Shown here: one piece after another, positions 1-12,910 of the stretch
Layout: the number at the start of each line of letters is the position of its first letter
How positions within the stretch are numbered: position 1 is the first letter of the stretch
Assembly: GCF_964340395.1 (NCBI RefSeq)
Contig: NC_135561.1
Span: 13,780,461-13,844,460 of the forward strand
DNA: 64,000 nucleotides
Direction: 5' to 3'
Source: Glandiceps talaboti
Lineage: Eukaryota; Hemichordata; Enteropneusta; Spengelidae
Notes under the pieces: model-generated
Told to the model about the DNA's origin: nothing
The model's input: only the letters and a program-made list of their open reading frames with translations
The model's database searches: none
Made by a program: the position numbers and the translations under genes

Positions 1-565
1 CTATCGAATTCACATGTGCGGCTGTGTGTGTTACTTCCCCATCGGCATTACCTTGTATTGTGCAAGCGTTATTAAGTCACATCTTGTTTGAATCACATCG
101 ATGTCTTATCAAATTGATGTAGTGGTTATGAATTTTTTATCGTCTGTCAGGAGTTATAACCATTGATACTGTATACGTATTTACCGGTTTACAGTATATC
201 TGTCTTTTCAAAACTGGTATAAAGTTGATATTTAACCCAGGCCTTTAAAAGCTGATACCGTACATATAGGGTGTAATTAGATAGAGATAAACAAAAAGCC
301 AAGTCCTTAATGGGTTACAAAGTAAACAGAAAAAGAGGAGGGGTTCCCTGATGATGATACAACTACGTCACAATATGTGGAAGAAATTTGTTTCACATAC
401 AGGTTACGGCATTTATCTATTGAGATATGAAGTAATAGCAACAAGATTTGTTTCTGAATAGGCATATATTAGGATTTTGCTCGTTGAAAAATAATGTACA
501 GTTACGTACTTTCAAGGTTGCGCTGTCATTGAATCTTATTGAACTGAACAAAGGAATGCACTTAC
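1..565. other. Left-edge noncoding sequence, probable intron
   Basis: No coding signal was found. If the minus-strand exon at 566-766 is real, this stretch is the start of its first intron, running out of the window on the left. Confidence 0.35.
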
Positions 566-766
566 AGGCTGCAGATCGTAGTTTGACTGCCTTTTCGCGG
601 ACGGGGCTATCAGAGGGTAGGTATACTTCGACTGCTGCTGCGTCATCGAAGACGACGGTAGTGTTATTTGAGTTTGTGGGTCTGGCAGTGAGTAATTTCT
701 ATAAGCAAGCTCATCAGCCGATTCCAGTGGAACTCTGTCAGAGACAGCGACGTTGGAAGCCATCAT
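566..766 (-). CDS. Probable first coding exon of an unidentified minus-strand gene (partial)
   Basis: On the minus strand an ATG at 766 (a second ATG follows at once, with A at -3 and G at +4) opens 67 codons that end exactly at a consensus donor, GTAAGT, at 565-560, in phase 0. The peptide starts MMASNVAVSDRVPLES and ends in SNYDLQP. It is polar, rich in Ser, Gln and Tyr, with no signal peptide or membrane segment. It looks like the cytoplasmic N-terminus of a larger protein, but I do not recognise the family. The remaining exons would lie left of the window. An in-frame upstream extension to 796 uses a weaker ATG. A decayed copy of the start region lies at 941-1079. Confidence 0.45.
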
Positions 767-940
767 GGTGCTTTCCTTCAAGTAATAATTATACAATTTC
801 GACCAGGAAATAACTTGTTGTGTTTAGCTTTTTTTGAGACAGGTGAATGACGGGTTAATATTATTAATAGTGGAAATGCCCAGACAATGTCTTGGGTGTA
901 ACCATTCCGATACCATTCTAAATATGAATGGGCGAGCGTA

Positions 941-1079
941 TAAGCTGTTAACAGTGGAACTTTGTCAATGGCAGAAACGGTTTAAGCCATTGTCGTGATT
1001 TCTTTCAAGTAATAATCACACAATTGTGACGAGGGTATAAATTTTTTTGTGACCATCGGTTTCAATACAGGTGAGCGTT
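941..1079 (-). pseudogene. Decayed duplicate of the 5' part of the 566-766 exon and its upstream region
   Basis: On the plus strand the blocks CAGTGGAACT, TGTCA, AAGCCAT and TTTCAAGTAATAAT, followed by an ACAATT-rich stretch and a CAGGTGA block, occur in the same order at about 729-845 and again at about 950-1074. The second copy has a stop (ATG GCT TAA on the minus strand) right after the equivalent start, so it is non-coding. It looks like an old local tandem duplication of a first exon plus its leader. Confidence 0.55.
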
Positions 1080-1754
1080 AGGCTCCTTATGTTAACATGA
1101 ATTAAAAGTCACTGTCTAAGGGAGTTTGATCATTCAAATAAGAACAGAAACATAAATAAATTTTAAAGACAACAACAACAACAACAACAACAACAAACTA
1201 ATTCAATTGATATAAAACGAGAGCTTTGGACAAAGCGTATACTGGGATAAACGGTCTTTTAGACATGTTTTGGAGAAAGGAAGAAACCTTATATGTGACT
1301 GCCAGTCATGCATGATAGCAATACTGTTGTCATGAGTGAAATTCAACTGGTCTTCATTATTCATGAATATTCATGTTAGATTTACACTGAAGGGAATAGA
1401 ACATATATAGGTTTGATGAATACTCATTGTTCAACCATGGATATATTTTTTCTGCTGACTCCCCTGATGCCTTGGCCCACAGCAAAGATACTCTATAGAG
1501 GCACAAGTTCAACTTGATGTTTCTCTAAAATCGCATATAAAATCATGTAACGACTCTCCAGAAAATGTATCTACTTCCTGAAGTCGAGTGCCCTTTTTAT
1601 TATTCATGACTGACTGATGAATATATGCTTAGGGTAATTATGTTCGTTACCCGACTCATCGCCAGTATGAACTCCCGGTATGAACTCCATCGTTGATATG
1701 TTGTTGACATTGAGAAGGAACAAAAATGCTCTGCAAGATAGCGTTATGAATCAA
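1080..1754. other. Noncoding spacer with (CAA)n tract
   Basis: Nothing coding was seen. There is an ACA/CAA trinucleotide tract at about 1171-1197 and AT-rich sequence with several ATTCATGA-like words near 1350-1370 and 1600-1620. Confidence 0.5.
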
Positions 1755-2332
1755 ATTCTAGTCATATTTGGAGTAACAAATCAATTTATTACTGCATAAC
1801 TCAAGAACTTGAATACATATAAAGGTCATTCTAGTGTCTAACCCCCACACAGTGACTTTTGATGTTGACCTTGTGGGTTAGTTATCAAAATCATGCAGTT
1901 TATTGCATATTGCAGAGTCTGTAGCATTTATGTGTGCCCAATTTCTTTTAAAATCTTGGCTCTTCAGTTAATGCACGACAAGAGATACACATTTACATTT
2001 ACTTTGTGTGCACATATCATTTTACTGAATGGGACCATATTTGTAGTGAACAATCATAATTCACCTCTTAACTCAAGAACGTTGATACATAGACTCAATT
2101 CAAGTGTCTATCCCCATATTGTTTGGTATTACATTTTTTTTTTTACTTTGCCCTTTGACAGTGACCTTCTGGGTCAATTAGGAAATCCGGTCATTTCCTT
2201 CATATCACAGGCACGGTTTAATATTTATCTATTGCCACAAATTTGTTGAAAGTTATGCAACCATTCGGTCACATAGAAGTAAACTATTTGAGGGGACTGT
2301 GTCTTCTTCGAAGACTTGTTTGAGTTTGGACC
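1755..2332 (+). repeat. Dispersed repeat family D, copy 1
   Basis: This shares, in the same order, the blocks CATATTTGTAGT, AACTCAA(G/A)AAC, GTCAATTA..CAAAATCA, TCACAGACTC-like, GACATAGAAGTAAA and TCTTC(T/G)(T/A)CGAAG with a stretch at 42905-43345. The unit itself contains two diverged internal copies (about 1762-1885 and 2033-2180). The open frame at 1893-2249 falls inside the repeat and is not taken as a gene. Confidence 0.5.
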
Positions 2333-2766
2333 TGTGGAATCGAGGTATAATTACAATAATTAGATAATGTTACACTTGTTCATTGTACGTTTAGGTTCAA
2401 AGGGGTATAATTGACTGAAACTAAATTCTTCGGTACACCCTGTAGGAAAGATGGCTATGTTGTATATCGTGTATTTATAGTACAAAGTGTAAGAAATAGC
2501 AGATATACACAACCAAACTTTAGAAACTCAACTCAACGAAGGTATGTTATCCATAACAGATTTCTCAAAATTCAAAGACATTAACGTTCCAGTGATTTTG
2601 GTATGTAAAATCAAGGGGATTGACGAATTTTCGTGAATTCAAGTCTTGGCCCATTTTCGCTATAAAACCAGTTCCATGCATTGTAAACATAATTATTTAC
2701 ATTACCTCTGACCTCGATATAAAATAGTTCTTTATTGGCTAAAATGAAGGTGTGTCACTATTGCTT
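2333..2766. other. Noncoding spacer
   Basis: No coding potential, RNA gene or recognisable repeat was seen here. Confidence 0.4.
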
Positions 2767-3129
2767 AGGCCTAAAAAAAAGTAATTCTTTGGTTCCAGTT
2801 ACCAGACCCCACCTAGCTTTTCACTGCCGACCTTAAACTTCTTTTTACGTAATCGAAAAAAAAAAATTAAATCGCAAAAATTGTGAAGTCTCACGAGAAA
2901 TAGTGGATGCGAAAACTGTCATCAACTACAAAATATAAGTGTTCTTCCAATATGTAATAGCTGTATATCTGATAGGAAGAAATAAACAACACAAAGACCA
3001 TTTGCAAAACAATGGAAAACCTGAACAAGACACACAGAAAAAAATATATGATAAAATAAAAATAGAATCTACCTACCCAACATATTCTAAAATTGAGCGT
3101 AACCGGAACCACACAATTTTTTTAGGCCT
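2767..3129 (-). mobile_element. MITE-like element, family A, copy 1 (full length)
   Basis: The element starts AGGCCTAAAAAAAAGTAATT and ends with the inverted equivalent (ACACAATTTTTTTAGGCCT), with GGTTCC.GTTAC just inside each end. It is about 363 bp with no ORF of its own. It is inverted relative to copies 2 and 3, with which it shares the interior blocks CACTGCCGACC, AAGTCTC.CGAGAAAT and GTTCTTCCAAT. The two opposing short frames at 2891-3151 are by-products of this repeat. Confidence 0.75.
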
Positions 3130-3295
3130 GGCAATTGTTCGTGACGTATGATTATTGTTTAGCACATGTTAGAATCAATATAATAGTGCACATGCGCACA
3201 GCAAAGCTGACGCTCAAGACATACGTGTGTAAAAATCAACTTGTTCTTGTATTTCTCAACGCACCGGCCATCCATGTGAAAGCAAACCACTGAAT

Positions 3296-5106
3296 ATGTT
3301 TCGCTTGGTACGGCGATCGTTAAAGAATCACACCGTGCGTTTGTTGGTGGTGTTCTTATTGGGCTTTACAATCGGCGTAATTTACCCTGAATTTATGTAT
3401 ATGGTAAGTTCAGAACTTTTGTATATGTCGTCCGTTGACTTGAGATGAACAGAGAACGGTAACTGTATACTACTAGTACTACAGACTGTTCCAATTCCAG
3501 ACACAGCCAATCCCAGTGGGGGTCATTTGGCGATCAGCACGACTGTACATATTATATGCATTAATATATTAATAATATCGTCAAAAGTCTAATAAGTCGA
3601 GACAAAAGATGGGCAAGATGTACTTCGTATTCGGGTCGTGCTATTTTTCGTAAATTGCAAAACTTTGCAATGAAGCCCGTACAATTGTAATTTTGAGTGT
3701 TGACGTACTGCCTTTAGAATCAACGGTACAAAGTAACACTTTTTTGCTTTGGCGCGCTATTTATTATACTTATAGCTTATATACAAACTTTTGACCCTGC
3801 ACATTTTGCCTCGTGCTCGAACTACAGATCGTACATTCATGCCGTTTTTGGCCACCAATTGCGTTACAGGTCCAAGCACATGCTGGTACACAAGAAGAGT
3901 AATAAAAATGATAGATTTTGAAGGGAAAAAGAACAGTTTTATAAGTCTCGTGGTATCGTGTAGAACGAGATCTCGTGCATGGCATGTAGCAATTTTTGTA
4001 GGTAGCGACCATGACGTGATCGATCCCGGTCGTTTACCTTCGTAGTCGCGCGTCGCAAAGTCGAAATAACTGTTGAATATAAATTTCATTGACCTAGTCC
4101 AACATTCACTTCTATTTTCATTTATAAATTTCATGAAAAGCAATCCTCAAGACTTTATAATGTGCCTGAAAGTAAAAATTCGTTGCGCACGCATGCTGAA
4201 ACACTTTCATTTGTTTTGAGAGTCCGCCTCAATATACAATGTTGCAATTTCAAACCCCTAAAAAAATGATAGTGTACACTCTATACATCTTCTCATTTCG
4301 TCGACTAGGCAAAGTGGTAGCCAAATTGTAATTTTATGACAGACACCTTAATGCCACAAATATGCAGTATCACGTGGATCTGGTAAAATATCATTGAAAA
4401 CGTTTAGTTTGCACAAACGATGACATAATTCCTCCTGTTGCTCGAAAATATTTTTGTATGAAACCCTTGCCATGATGACTCGATGACGCGGTTCAATTTG
4501 ACAGTTTGGATTGGTACAAATTGTTGATGCATGCCATATATGAATGACACGGGCGAAACTTGGTTATGATGTTGTCTGTGATTGGATATAAATACATTGT
4601 TACAATTCCCTCATCTGACATTTACGTTAGTCTATTTACCCCACACGTAAAAGCAACTTTTGCTTCTCAGACTAGACAGAATACTGTAATAAGGCGTAAA
4701 AAATTGTGTGGTTTCAATTACATTCAATTTTAAAATAGGTGGGGTATGTACATTGTTTTCATTTTACTTTATTATATTTTATTTTCATGTGTGAGTATCT
4801 AGTTCAGGTTTTCCATTATTTTCCAAATGGTCTCTGTGTTGTTTACAGCATTTCTTCCCATCAGATATACTAACCACTACAGACTGGAAGAACAGTTTTA
4901 TATTATATATTGTCTTTTTAATGTTGATGTCAGTTTCCGCACCCACTATTTCTTGCAAGACTTCACGATTTTCGCGATTTTATTATTATTTTCCTCGAAT
5001 ACATAAAAAAAAAAATAGTTTAGGGTTGGCGTGAAAAACTAGGTGGGGTCGGGTAACCGGAACCAAACAACGTTTTATTTGGCCTAAGTTCCAGAAAGAC
5101 TGTCTG

Positions 5107-5185
<79 letters not shown>

Positions 5186-5279
5186 GTCAATTAATCAGTC
5201 AATCAATCAATCAGTCAGTCAGTCAGTCAGTCAGTCAGTCAGTCAGTCAGTCAGTCAGTCAGTCAGTCAGTCAATCAAT

Positions 5280-5319
<40 letters not shown>

Positions 5320-8300
5320 ACAAACGTGTTCATTTCGCACATCCATTTATCGTCATAGGATTGACTTGCAACCATTCTTGTATGTTGTTTTTTTTCTCCT
5401 CCATTTTTTGTATATGATTGCGAGATGGCCAACATGTAGATTGATAATTTATTACGAGCAACACTACACCGTGATCGTCCAAAATACTGGGGTCCTGTCA
5501 ATTAAACAATAAGCATGTACATTTAAAAGACTAATTATTACGTCATATTAGACTCTAGTATTAGGAGGGTAGATCTCCGGGCCCCGGGAGCATTTCATTG
5601 GATTCAAACCTGGCGTTGTGTAAATATTTGTTTCAGAGGTTGATATTGTACAGGTCAATCCAATGCTATATATGCTCATAGCAACAGTCAAAAACATTTC
5701 GTATATTGTAAAGATAACAGCAATGGGTAGTGAAATGTAAGGGCGGCCTAAATTCTGTTTCTAATGACCCGATCGACCCTACATTTCTTCAATCTGGCGA
5801 AAAAAGATTTAAATCGATGCCCTCTATGGCAGGGTTAGGAAACAAATTGCATCACCACTGATGGCAATTATCTCAATGAAAATTATTGTTTATTGCTGAA
5901 ATTTCGGTAAATTTAATAAAGAAACTAACACTACCAATGGTACTTGATTGTTATAACATGCAGCATTTTATCAGTAGACAGAGTTATAAGGTCCTGGCTG
6001 CCGTGGTATTATGCTTTGATAAGTTATTGACGCTAATTACACTGTGTGTTATATGTCTCTGTACAAAACTCGCCTCGTTCCTATGGAATACGGGTAAGCA
6101 CCTGCGACCTGCGCGTTGCAAAACTGCCACTTGCGATTTGTCACCCTCGATTTCTACTTAATAATAGAGATTTAGGTATTTATTGTACATATCGACTAGG
6201 GCGACTTGCCCAATTGGAAAATACCATAGCAATTTCATCAGGACACGAGGAAACCTCGAAAAGATGTCTCTATTACAACTCGGTGAACTAGTTACCGCAC
6301 TGTTCGTACTCTCGAAGTGATCTGTGACCTGTGACTTTAACTTCAAAGGATGGGTCAACGTACACTCACAATTAATCTTACCAGTATACATGTATATTTC
6401 GCTCTTTCAACTGTGGTGGTCGAAAATAAATAATATAATGAAGTTACTTTATGAGTACTACACTCAAAGTTACATTCGCCGATGAAGTGAGCTGGATGAT
6501 GCAGACACGGCATGCAGCCATCTTGCTTTTCGCCCGTCTAGTCATCCGGAGTACGCACACCAGCTTACGTTATTTTAAAACGGGAACCATTATCTGGTTT
6601 CACGGAATGCTATCTATTTACGGATTGCTAACGGGCTGTATCTTGAAGGCACACCTAAAATTGCCCCAAAATATCCTGAAGTAAAATATAACAATTAAGT
6701 CGCAGTTTTACAAGGCGCAGTTTGCAAGTGGCAGGTCGCATTTTTGCAACTCGCAGGTGGCAGGTCGCAGGTCGCTGTCCTCGCCGGCCTTCCAAACATT
6801 CCTGCTTTAGAGCACGCAAACGTAACGGTATTTTTTCGCACGACGTTGTGTGTGATAGTTGAATACGATAGTACACAGTGTGAAATGAATATATAGCTGA
6901 TTTTTGTCGGCCTGCAATGACGGAGAATAGACTATTGCATGATCGTAATCAATTACAATTGTATGGAAAATATCAGAAATTAGGCTGAAGTCAAATATAG
7001 TGTTCATTAATTGTAGTAGTCCATTCTCGCAGGCCAGAGTACATGTTTCTTTTGAAGCAACGGAATATACATCTTGGCGAGACTGTGGTTGACGACATTG
7101 TGGTTATAATATGCAGATATATGTATTACATGTACAGAATTCCTCATCATAGTTCCATTCCAAAACAGTCACTTGATATTTAGAATGTGAACATGCCAAT
7201 ATGTATTAGGAAGAATGCATTCAAGTATGTATCATAGCAATTATGTTTATGTAATACAATATCTCCAGTAGGGAAAGGCAATATCATTATACTAGACTCA
7301 CGTAAGCATTTGAATTCAGTAATAACGTCAGTTTATTTCAAGAATCTGGTAATTGTATAACGCCAACTATATGCCCCTCGACATTAAAAACTCTTAACAT
7401 TATGGAAACCAGCAGCTAAGATATTTCCCCCTTTGAAGATACATGGTAATTTAATACTAACAGTGTTGTTATTTCAAAAATAGTGATCATTTTATTTCTA
7501 CAGAAAATATATTGGAACGCAAAACATCGTGTGTCAATAGATTGGAAAGCGATTACACACATGTCTCCAATTTGGTAGTAAAGTTCAAGAGCATCCCAAA
7601 TATGCCTTCAACGTAAAGATATTATTTAAAGTTAGGATATTCACTCACATTGACATTTTTTTCAGATTTTTTGTTTCAATTTTCGGTAAGCTTGTATATG
7701 TTGAACTATGAATACAAATGTGCAGATCTGTCTGTTCATGGATAGCTCTATCTCTGACACCACAAATCATAATCAACCAAAACTCATACTAGTGTTTATA
7801 ATTTCATTGTTTTTTTCAACCCCACAGAAACTAACATCTAATCCGAACATAATTGTATATCAAAAGGAATTGCGACGATTTGATAAATTGGGTCATCACC
7901 AGCTGTCTAACAGTACTGTTCCTGAGTCAAGTAAATCAATTCCCACCAATAGATACATGTATGAGAGAAGCAAAGAGGAGTTCGATATCCTAAAGGGATC
8001 ATTGGGAATGACGTCACCCAATACAACCAAGTATGTAATCAACTCTTTTCAGATGTTATTAGTTACTTTAAAAAAAAAAAAACTCAAAGTGCTCACTTGG
8101 ATTAGTTTCTCAACATTAGGCTGGATTCAAACCTAACAGATCTATTCCAATGAGTACTGCACTTTTATCATCAATGTAATACACCAAAGGTGATGAAATT
8201 ATTAGTTTTCATTTCGAAGATATTACATAATCACCAAAAATCGTTATTTATGGAAATGTGTCATTAGTTTTCATATGATGGTCACTAAATCTAATCAGTT

Positions 8301-9774
8301 CTCAACATTTTCTCATATTTTCTCTATGGTAATTTCATTTCAATCTAGCCAATAGGTTCTTGAGATATTGGTGAGACAGACAGTGGCTGGCTGGTTGACT
8401 GGCTGGCCAGCTCTCGGTATCTCTTAAGCACACCCATGTCACATGGGAGGCTAAACGTGAGCGACAAAAACAAAAACAAAGTTATTTGAATCATCTAAAA
8501 GGCCAAGCCCCTCATTTAATCACTACTCCAACCAGCCAACCAACCAACCTACCAGCCAGCCAACCTGCCAGTTATGTAGTTAGTCAGTCAGTATCACCAA
8601 CGGCAAAATAAGACTAGCATATTATTAGACATGAAATAAGCAACCAATCAAATTTGGAAACATTAGCTAAGAGTTTAATATATAGAAGGTTAAATGTAGA
8701 AATAGTCAGCATTGTAAATTCACGATTTCCATTCTCCGCAGGGTGATGCTCAATACTCGCGAATATGTAACAAAAGGCGATATAATTACAGTTGTCATAG
8801 AAACATATGACAGATATGGTCAGAAGAGATCACTTGGTGGTGACTTCTTCTTCCCTGTTATGCTCAACCCAAAGAAGCAGGCCATGAGAGCACCAGGGAG
8901 TGTCATCGATTATGGTAACGGCACGTACATTGTGGCATTTGTTGCAGCCTGGGAGGGCGCTGCTCATTTCGACATCACACTTGTACTGACGCGAGAAGCA
9001 GTGCGGTGGATAGATACAGTGTACAGACCCAAGCAACACACGCTCTATTGGTCTGCAACATTTGAAGTTGGAAACAAAACGGAAAACCAAACTTGCTATT
9101 TATCAAGCGAGGGCTCTTGGTCAGACAAATGTGTATTTTGGAATAGGGAACGAATGGGTAAAACTGTGTTCATGTGCGGAATCACTGAAGAGCTGAAGTG
9201 CGACACAATAAAGTATTTGCGTGCCAACATTTCAAACCTATTTTACCAAGCGAGGAAGACATTGCATGACAGTGGAAACGCACACCTATTCGAAAGGTAT
9301 GTACATTACAATATTCGATAATTGACCACATTCATAAAGATGATGTTTCAATTTCTTGCGAGACTTCAACATTTCTCTCGAAAACGTAAAAAAGAGTTTA
9401 GGGATGGCAGTGAAAACCTAGGCGGGGTCGGGTAACCGGAACCAAAAACTTTTTTTTAGGCCTGAACATGGTAATGTATGTTGCATGTTGTCATGTGCTA
9501 CATAATACCTTGTTCTGCTTTCAACATTTCCTGACATTATGAACTAATTATTTCTGTCTTTGCCACACAGCCCGTATGTGATGAAACCACTGTTAACGGA
9601 TGTCAGTATTCAAATTCAAACTCAAGGTCAGTATAAACGTAAATACTTAAATATTTTATAACTGGTGAAACCGATCATTCTAAGGTAAAAATTTAAAAAA
9701 AAAAAAAAAAAAAACTTTTCCAAAAAATGACTTCAGAAAATAGGGTAGGTAGGTCAGTTGGAATTTTCAAAATT

Positions 9775-9806
<32 letters not shown>

Positions 9807-10764
9807 GATCGCAATACTTCTGTGATAATTTGATGAGGTGTACAGGAAGTACAGAACGACAATTACATGTCACGTAGAGGAACGCAATATGCAGACTGTA
9901 ACAGTGGGTTCAGTAATTACAAGGATGAGGTATGGGGTCAATTTTTAGAAATTTGTCCTCGGGAGGGTCATATTTTTAAAAAAAATTGAAATTAAGGGAA
10001 CGGAGGACGGCAATTTTCTTTGACCCCTTTTTTTTCTATCTAACGTTGCATTATTTTGTGATTTTGGAATGATCCCACCACTACCACCATTGTAAAGTAA
10101 TGTCATAACATATCGATGAAATGCACTGAATTATTATATAAACTGTTAGTTGTGGTGTGAGGAAAAGGGTGGGCCTCACTGTAGTAAACGGGGGAATAGT
10201 GTTGCACGATATTGGGGATAATGCCTAGAGTGGAGACGTTTACCTCTGTCCTGATATTCTCTAGTGCGCTTATCTAGTCTTTGGGTGTTCTGGCCTTCAG
10301 CTCAGCTAATTTGATCCAACCACGGGCATTGATTTGATACAAACACAAACTCACTGCGGTGGTGGTAATATTGGGAAACAACAAATACCTTTGCCAAATA
10401 TCAATGTGATACTACAGAAAAATTACCTGTCTCTAGTCTAATGGGATTCGAAGCCATTACGTCCTGACAACTACTCTTGAACTCTAACAAGTACGCCGCG
10501 GAGTTTTTCATTAAAATTTTTGAACAAGGGAGGGTCATATTTTAGAGAAAGGAAATTGAGGGATGGAGGGGCACATATTATGTCACAGACATGGCTTGCA
10601 TAAATTTGATTTCCTTCGGACCTCTCTGTCTTGTATTCCTGTAGGCTCTCTAAATTGTATAAAGTTATAGCTTAGTCAGTTTCTCTGGAACGTTTGTATG
10701 TATGTAATACTATGTATGTATGTATGTATGTATGTATGTATGTATGTATGTATGTATGTATGTA

Positions 10765-10819
<55 letters not shown>

Positions 10820-10922
10820 CCAAGTGTGTGTGTATAGGTAGGTAGGTAGGTAGGTACGGACGAACGAACGAACAAACGAATGAATGAATAACGGAATGGG
10901 TGTGTGGATTCAAGCCAGCTTG

Positions 10923-10985
<63 letters not shown>

Positions 10986-11816
10986 CCTGCCAAATGTACG
11001 TTTGCCTGTAATAAACTGCTATTTGTGTTTATTTCTTTTACAGGGACACAGCATTCCAGTCGAGAACTACCCTATTGCATGGACAACAATCTGATAGACA
11101 TTCCTAGTGATGGCTACTGGATGAATGCAAGTTACTGGGTCTCACTTTCATGCAATTCACATCACTGGAAAATATCACAGATTGAGATGTGTCTTATTGG
11201 AAAAAGGGTCTATTTACTAGGTGATTCAAGTCTACGCCTATGGCATACTTCTTTGACTAACGAACTACAGTCCCAGCGATCTAATAATGTCTCCAAGTTC
11301 GGCCGTCTCTGGAAAGACCGCGCCCGAGATATTAGCATAGTTTTTCGCTTCCATGCATATCCTGTGGGAAGCAATTTAGGCAAGTTCTGGGAACAGCATT
11401 TCGTGGAAGACACACTCGATGGTATACACGGAAACATGTGTAATTCTATTGTTGTTTTGAGTCTGAGCTATCATTTTACAAGTTGGACACCGGATTCGTT
11501 TATTGAACGACTTCAAATCATACAGCAATCACTTACACGTCTTCAAGTACGATGTCCTGGGGTTATCATTATAATCAAAAGTTCACACCCAAGAGATCAT
11601 TCCAGTTGGGAAGGTCATATCCATAGTAGTGACTGGACATTGTTCCAAATGAATGAAGTGTTGAGGAGAGTACTTGTAGGGGGCAGAGTTCGATTCCTAA
11701 ATGTGTGGGATATGTCCTTATCACATATAAGTCCTAATTCTGTTCATATGCCAGAGGAAGTTGTAAGACAACAGGTGGACCTATTTTTGTCCTATGTTTG
11801 TTCCAATGTACACTAA
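3296..11816 (+). CDS. NXPE family protein (neurexophilin and PC-esterase domain), five exons, complete
   Basis: Exons 3296-3403, 7828-8030, 8742-9296, 9571-9626 and 11044-11816 join in frame to 564 residues, all with GT/AG borders. Exon 1 (MFRLVRRSLKNHTVRLL...) is a basic N-terminus followed by one hydrophobic segment, the type II signal anchor expected of Golgi/ER-lumenal NXPE proteins. Exons 2-4 hold the neurexophilin-like beta domain, with N-glycosylation sites such as NGT, NKT and NQT. Exon 5 holds the PC-esterase (SGNH-like) domain: LLGDSSLRLW places the nucleophile motif at G367-D368-S369, and the C-terminal block NVWDMSLSHISPNSVHMPEE supplies candidate partners D530 and H542. Length fits the family (about 550 aa). 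The substrate is unknown; relatives are thought to act on glycans or glycoproteins. Family assignment is strong; the exact paralog is not assignable. A (GT)n/(GC)n tract lies about 60 bases upstream of the last acceptor. Confidence 0.88.
4692..5085 (+). mobile_element. MITE-like element, family A, copy 2
   Basis: Left end is AGGCGTAAAAAATTGTGTGG followed by TTTCAATTAC; right end is GGTAACCGGAACCAAACAAC followed by a T-rich stretch and GGCCT. The two are inverted versions of each other. The interior matches copy 3 at 27505-27874 closely (blocks GTGAGT.TCTAGTTCAGG, CAGATTGGAAGAACAG-like, GACTTCACGATTTTCGC, AACTAGGTGGGGTCGGGTAA). No ORF. It lies in NXPE intron 1. Confidence 0.75.
5105..5319. repeat. 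(AATC/AGTC)n tetranucleotide array
   Basis: About 215 bp of uninterrupted 4-bp units. The outer parts are CAAT units and the centre is CAGT units, so a C-A-(A/G)-T variant has spread through the middle by slippage. Perfect short period with no spacers, so not a CRISPR. Confidence 0.95.
9341..9463 (+). mobile_element. MITE-like element, family A, 3' fragment (copy 4)
   Basis: Only the right-hand third of the element is present: TTCTTGCGAGACTTCA, then GTTTAGGGATGGCAGTGAAA, the block CTAGGCGGGGTCGGGTAACC and the terminal TTTTTTTTAGGCCT. It lies in NXPE intron 3, just past exon 3. Confidence 0.7.
9627..11043. repeat. NXPE intron 4 with compound microsatellite
   Basis: It holds an A-run near 9692-9714, a (TTG)n tract at about 9775-9807, and a compound array at about 10695-10988: (TATG)n, (TG)n, (GTAG)n, (GAAC/GAAT)n, then (GT)n ending in GCGCGCGC. 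The open frames reading Thr-His or Cys-Val repeats here are microsatellite artefacts. Confidence 0.85.
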
Positions 11817-11839
11817 TTAGTTGTTAGTTTGACAACATT

Positions 11840-11887
11840 AGCCCTTTCGTTTTCTTAAGCGAATACACCCTGAAGGACAATACATGC

Positions 11888-11934
<47 letters not shown>

Positions 11935-12910
11935 GGACACGATATCTCACACACTACTTCATCAATTCTCATGAAACTTGATACACATATTCCTTCTCCT
12001 AATGACCAGAACTTATTAGATTCATTTCGGTAAAAATCCAGTGAAGATTAATTATTCATTAGCATAATTAATGAGTAATAACTAATTCAGTAATTATGCA
12101 GTATCTTAAGAACGCACACTTCAAATTCCTCAGAATTTTGAACATACATTAACTATAGTAAGCACACATATCATATAAAATCTATTGGCATAGAATGTAG
12201 ATTTAATGAATAATTTGTGTAATGAATTATTTTGGTAATTAGGCTATATCTTAAGAATGCAAGCTTCAGATTTCATATACGTAGGTACAAATATCTTTCA
12301 GTTGTAATAAATTATTTGCATAAATTATCAATTTGTGGCAATTAGACAGAGTGTATACTAAGAATTTGTGCTTCCAATGATAACAAAGAGCACATTTATT
12401 ACAATTTTTGACAGTATTAAATTATTTGCATAATTAATTAACGATGTTTGACCATATCTTAGAATGCAAGTTTTCATTTCTGTTTCATATATCTGGTAAA
12501 TCATAAATCAAACATAACAAAGAACACATGTACCATAAAGCTCTTTGGTGTAAATTGTAGTTTTAATGACAAGTTGCATAATTAATGATTTTAGGTAATT
12601 AGGCAAAACTTCAAATTTCCTATAATATAGTGCATTCGTCAATCTTAACAAAGCACACGTGTTTCATGTAGGTTGTATGGAGTTTTTAACTATGGCTGTT
12701 TAATTTGCATATTAACACAATCTATTTTGATAATTAGGCAATATCTTTAATAGAACGCAGCCTTTAAATTTCAGGTAATTTAGTAGATACTTCGGGTAAT
12801 TTAGTAGATACAATGATGGTAAGTGCATGTGTCCTTTAAAGTACTATTGATGTACCTTATAATCTTAATGGTTCTTCGATAATTTGGCAATATCTTAGGT
12901 ATATATAGGG
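11840..12910. repeat. Degenerate satellite-like tandem repeat with (CTGT)n leader
   Basis: A (CTGT)n tract (about 11887-11934) is followed by six or seven diverged units of roughly 100-150 bp. Each restarts with a TAATTAGGCAATATCTTAAG-like block (near 12091, 12236, 12338, 12451, 12596, 12730 and 12879) and carries AACAAAG.ACAC and TTTGCATAATTAAT words. Very AT-rich, no coding frame. It begins about 25 bp after the NXPE stop codon. Confidence 0.65.

Larger units (their letters stand above)
3404..7827. other. NXPE intron 1 (4.4 kb)
   Basis: It contains MITE family A copy 2, a large AATC/AGTC tetranucleotide array, and otherwise unremarkable AT-rich sequence. The short open frames at 3757-4143, 5307-5501 and 5886-6876 have no recognisable protein content or splice support. 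A short motif shared with 33375-33400 (ACCCGATCGACCCTA, near 5767) may be another relic MITE end. Confidence 0.6.

Noticed and set aside
1893-2249. 118-aa plus-strand frame
   Set aside because: Lies wholly within dispersed repeat family D, with no domain content.
5105-5319. Regular repeat array that might suggest a CRISPR
   Set aside because: Units are 4 bp with no unique spacers; a microsatellite in an intron of an animal gene.
6225-6250. CTGATGA on the minus strand as a possible further hammerhead
   Set aside because: No GAAA at the required distance and no stem I or stem III pairing.
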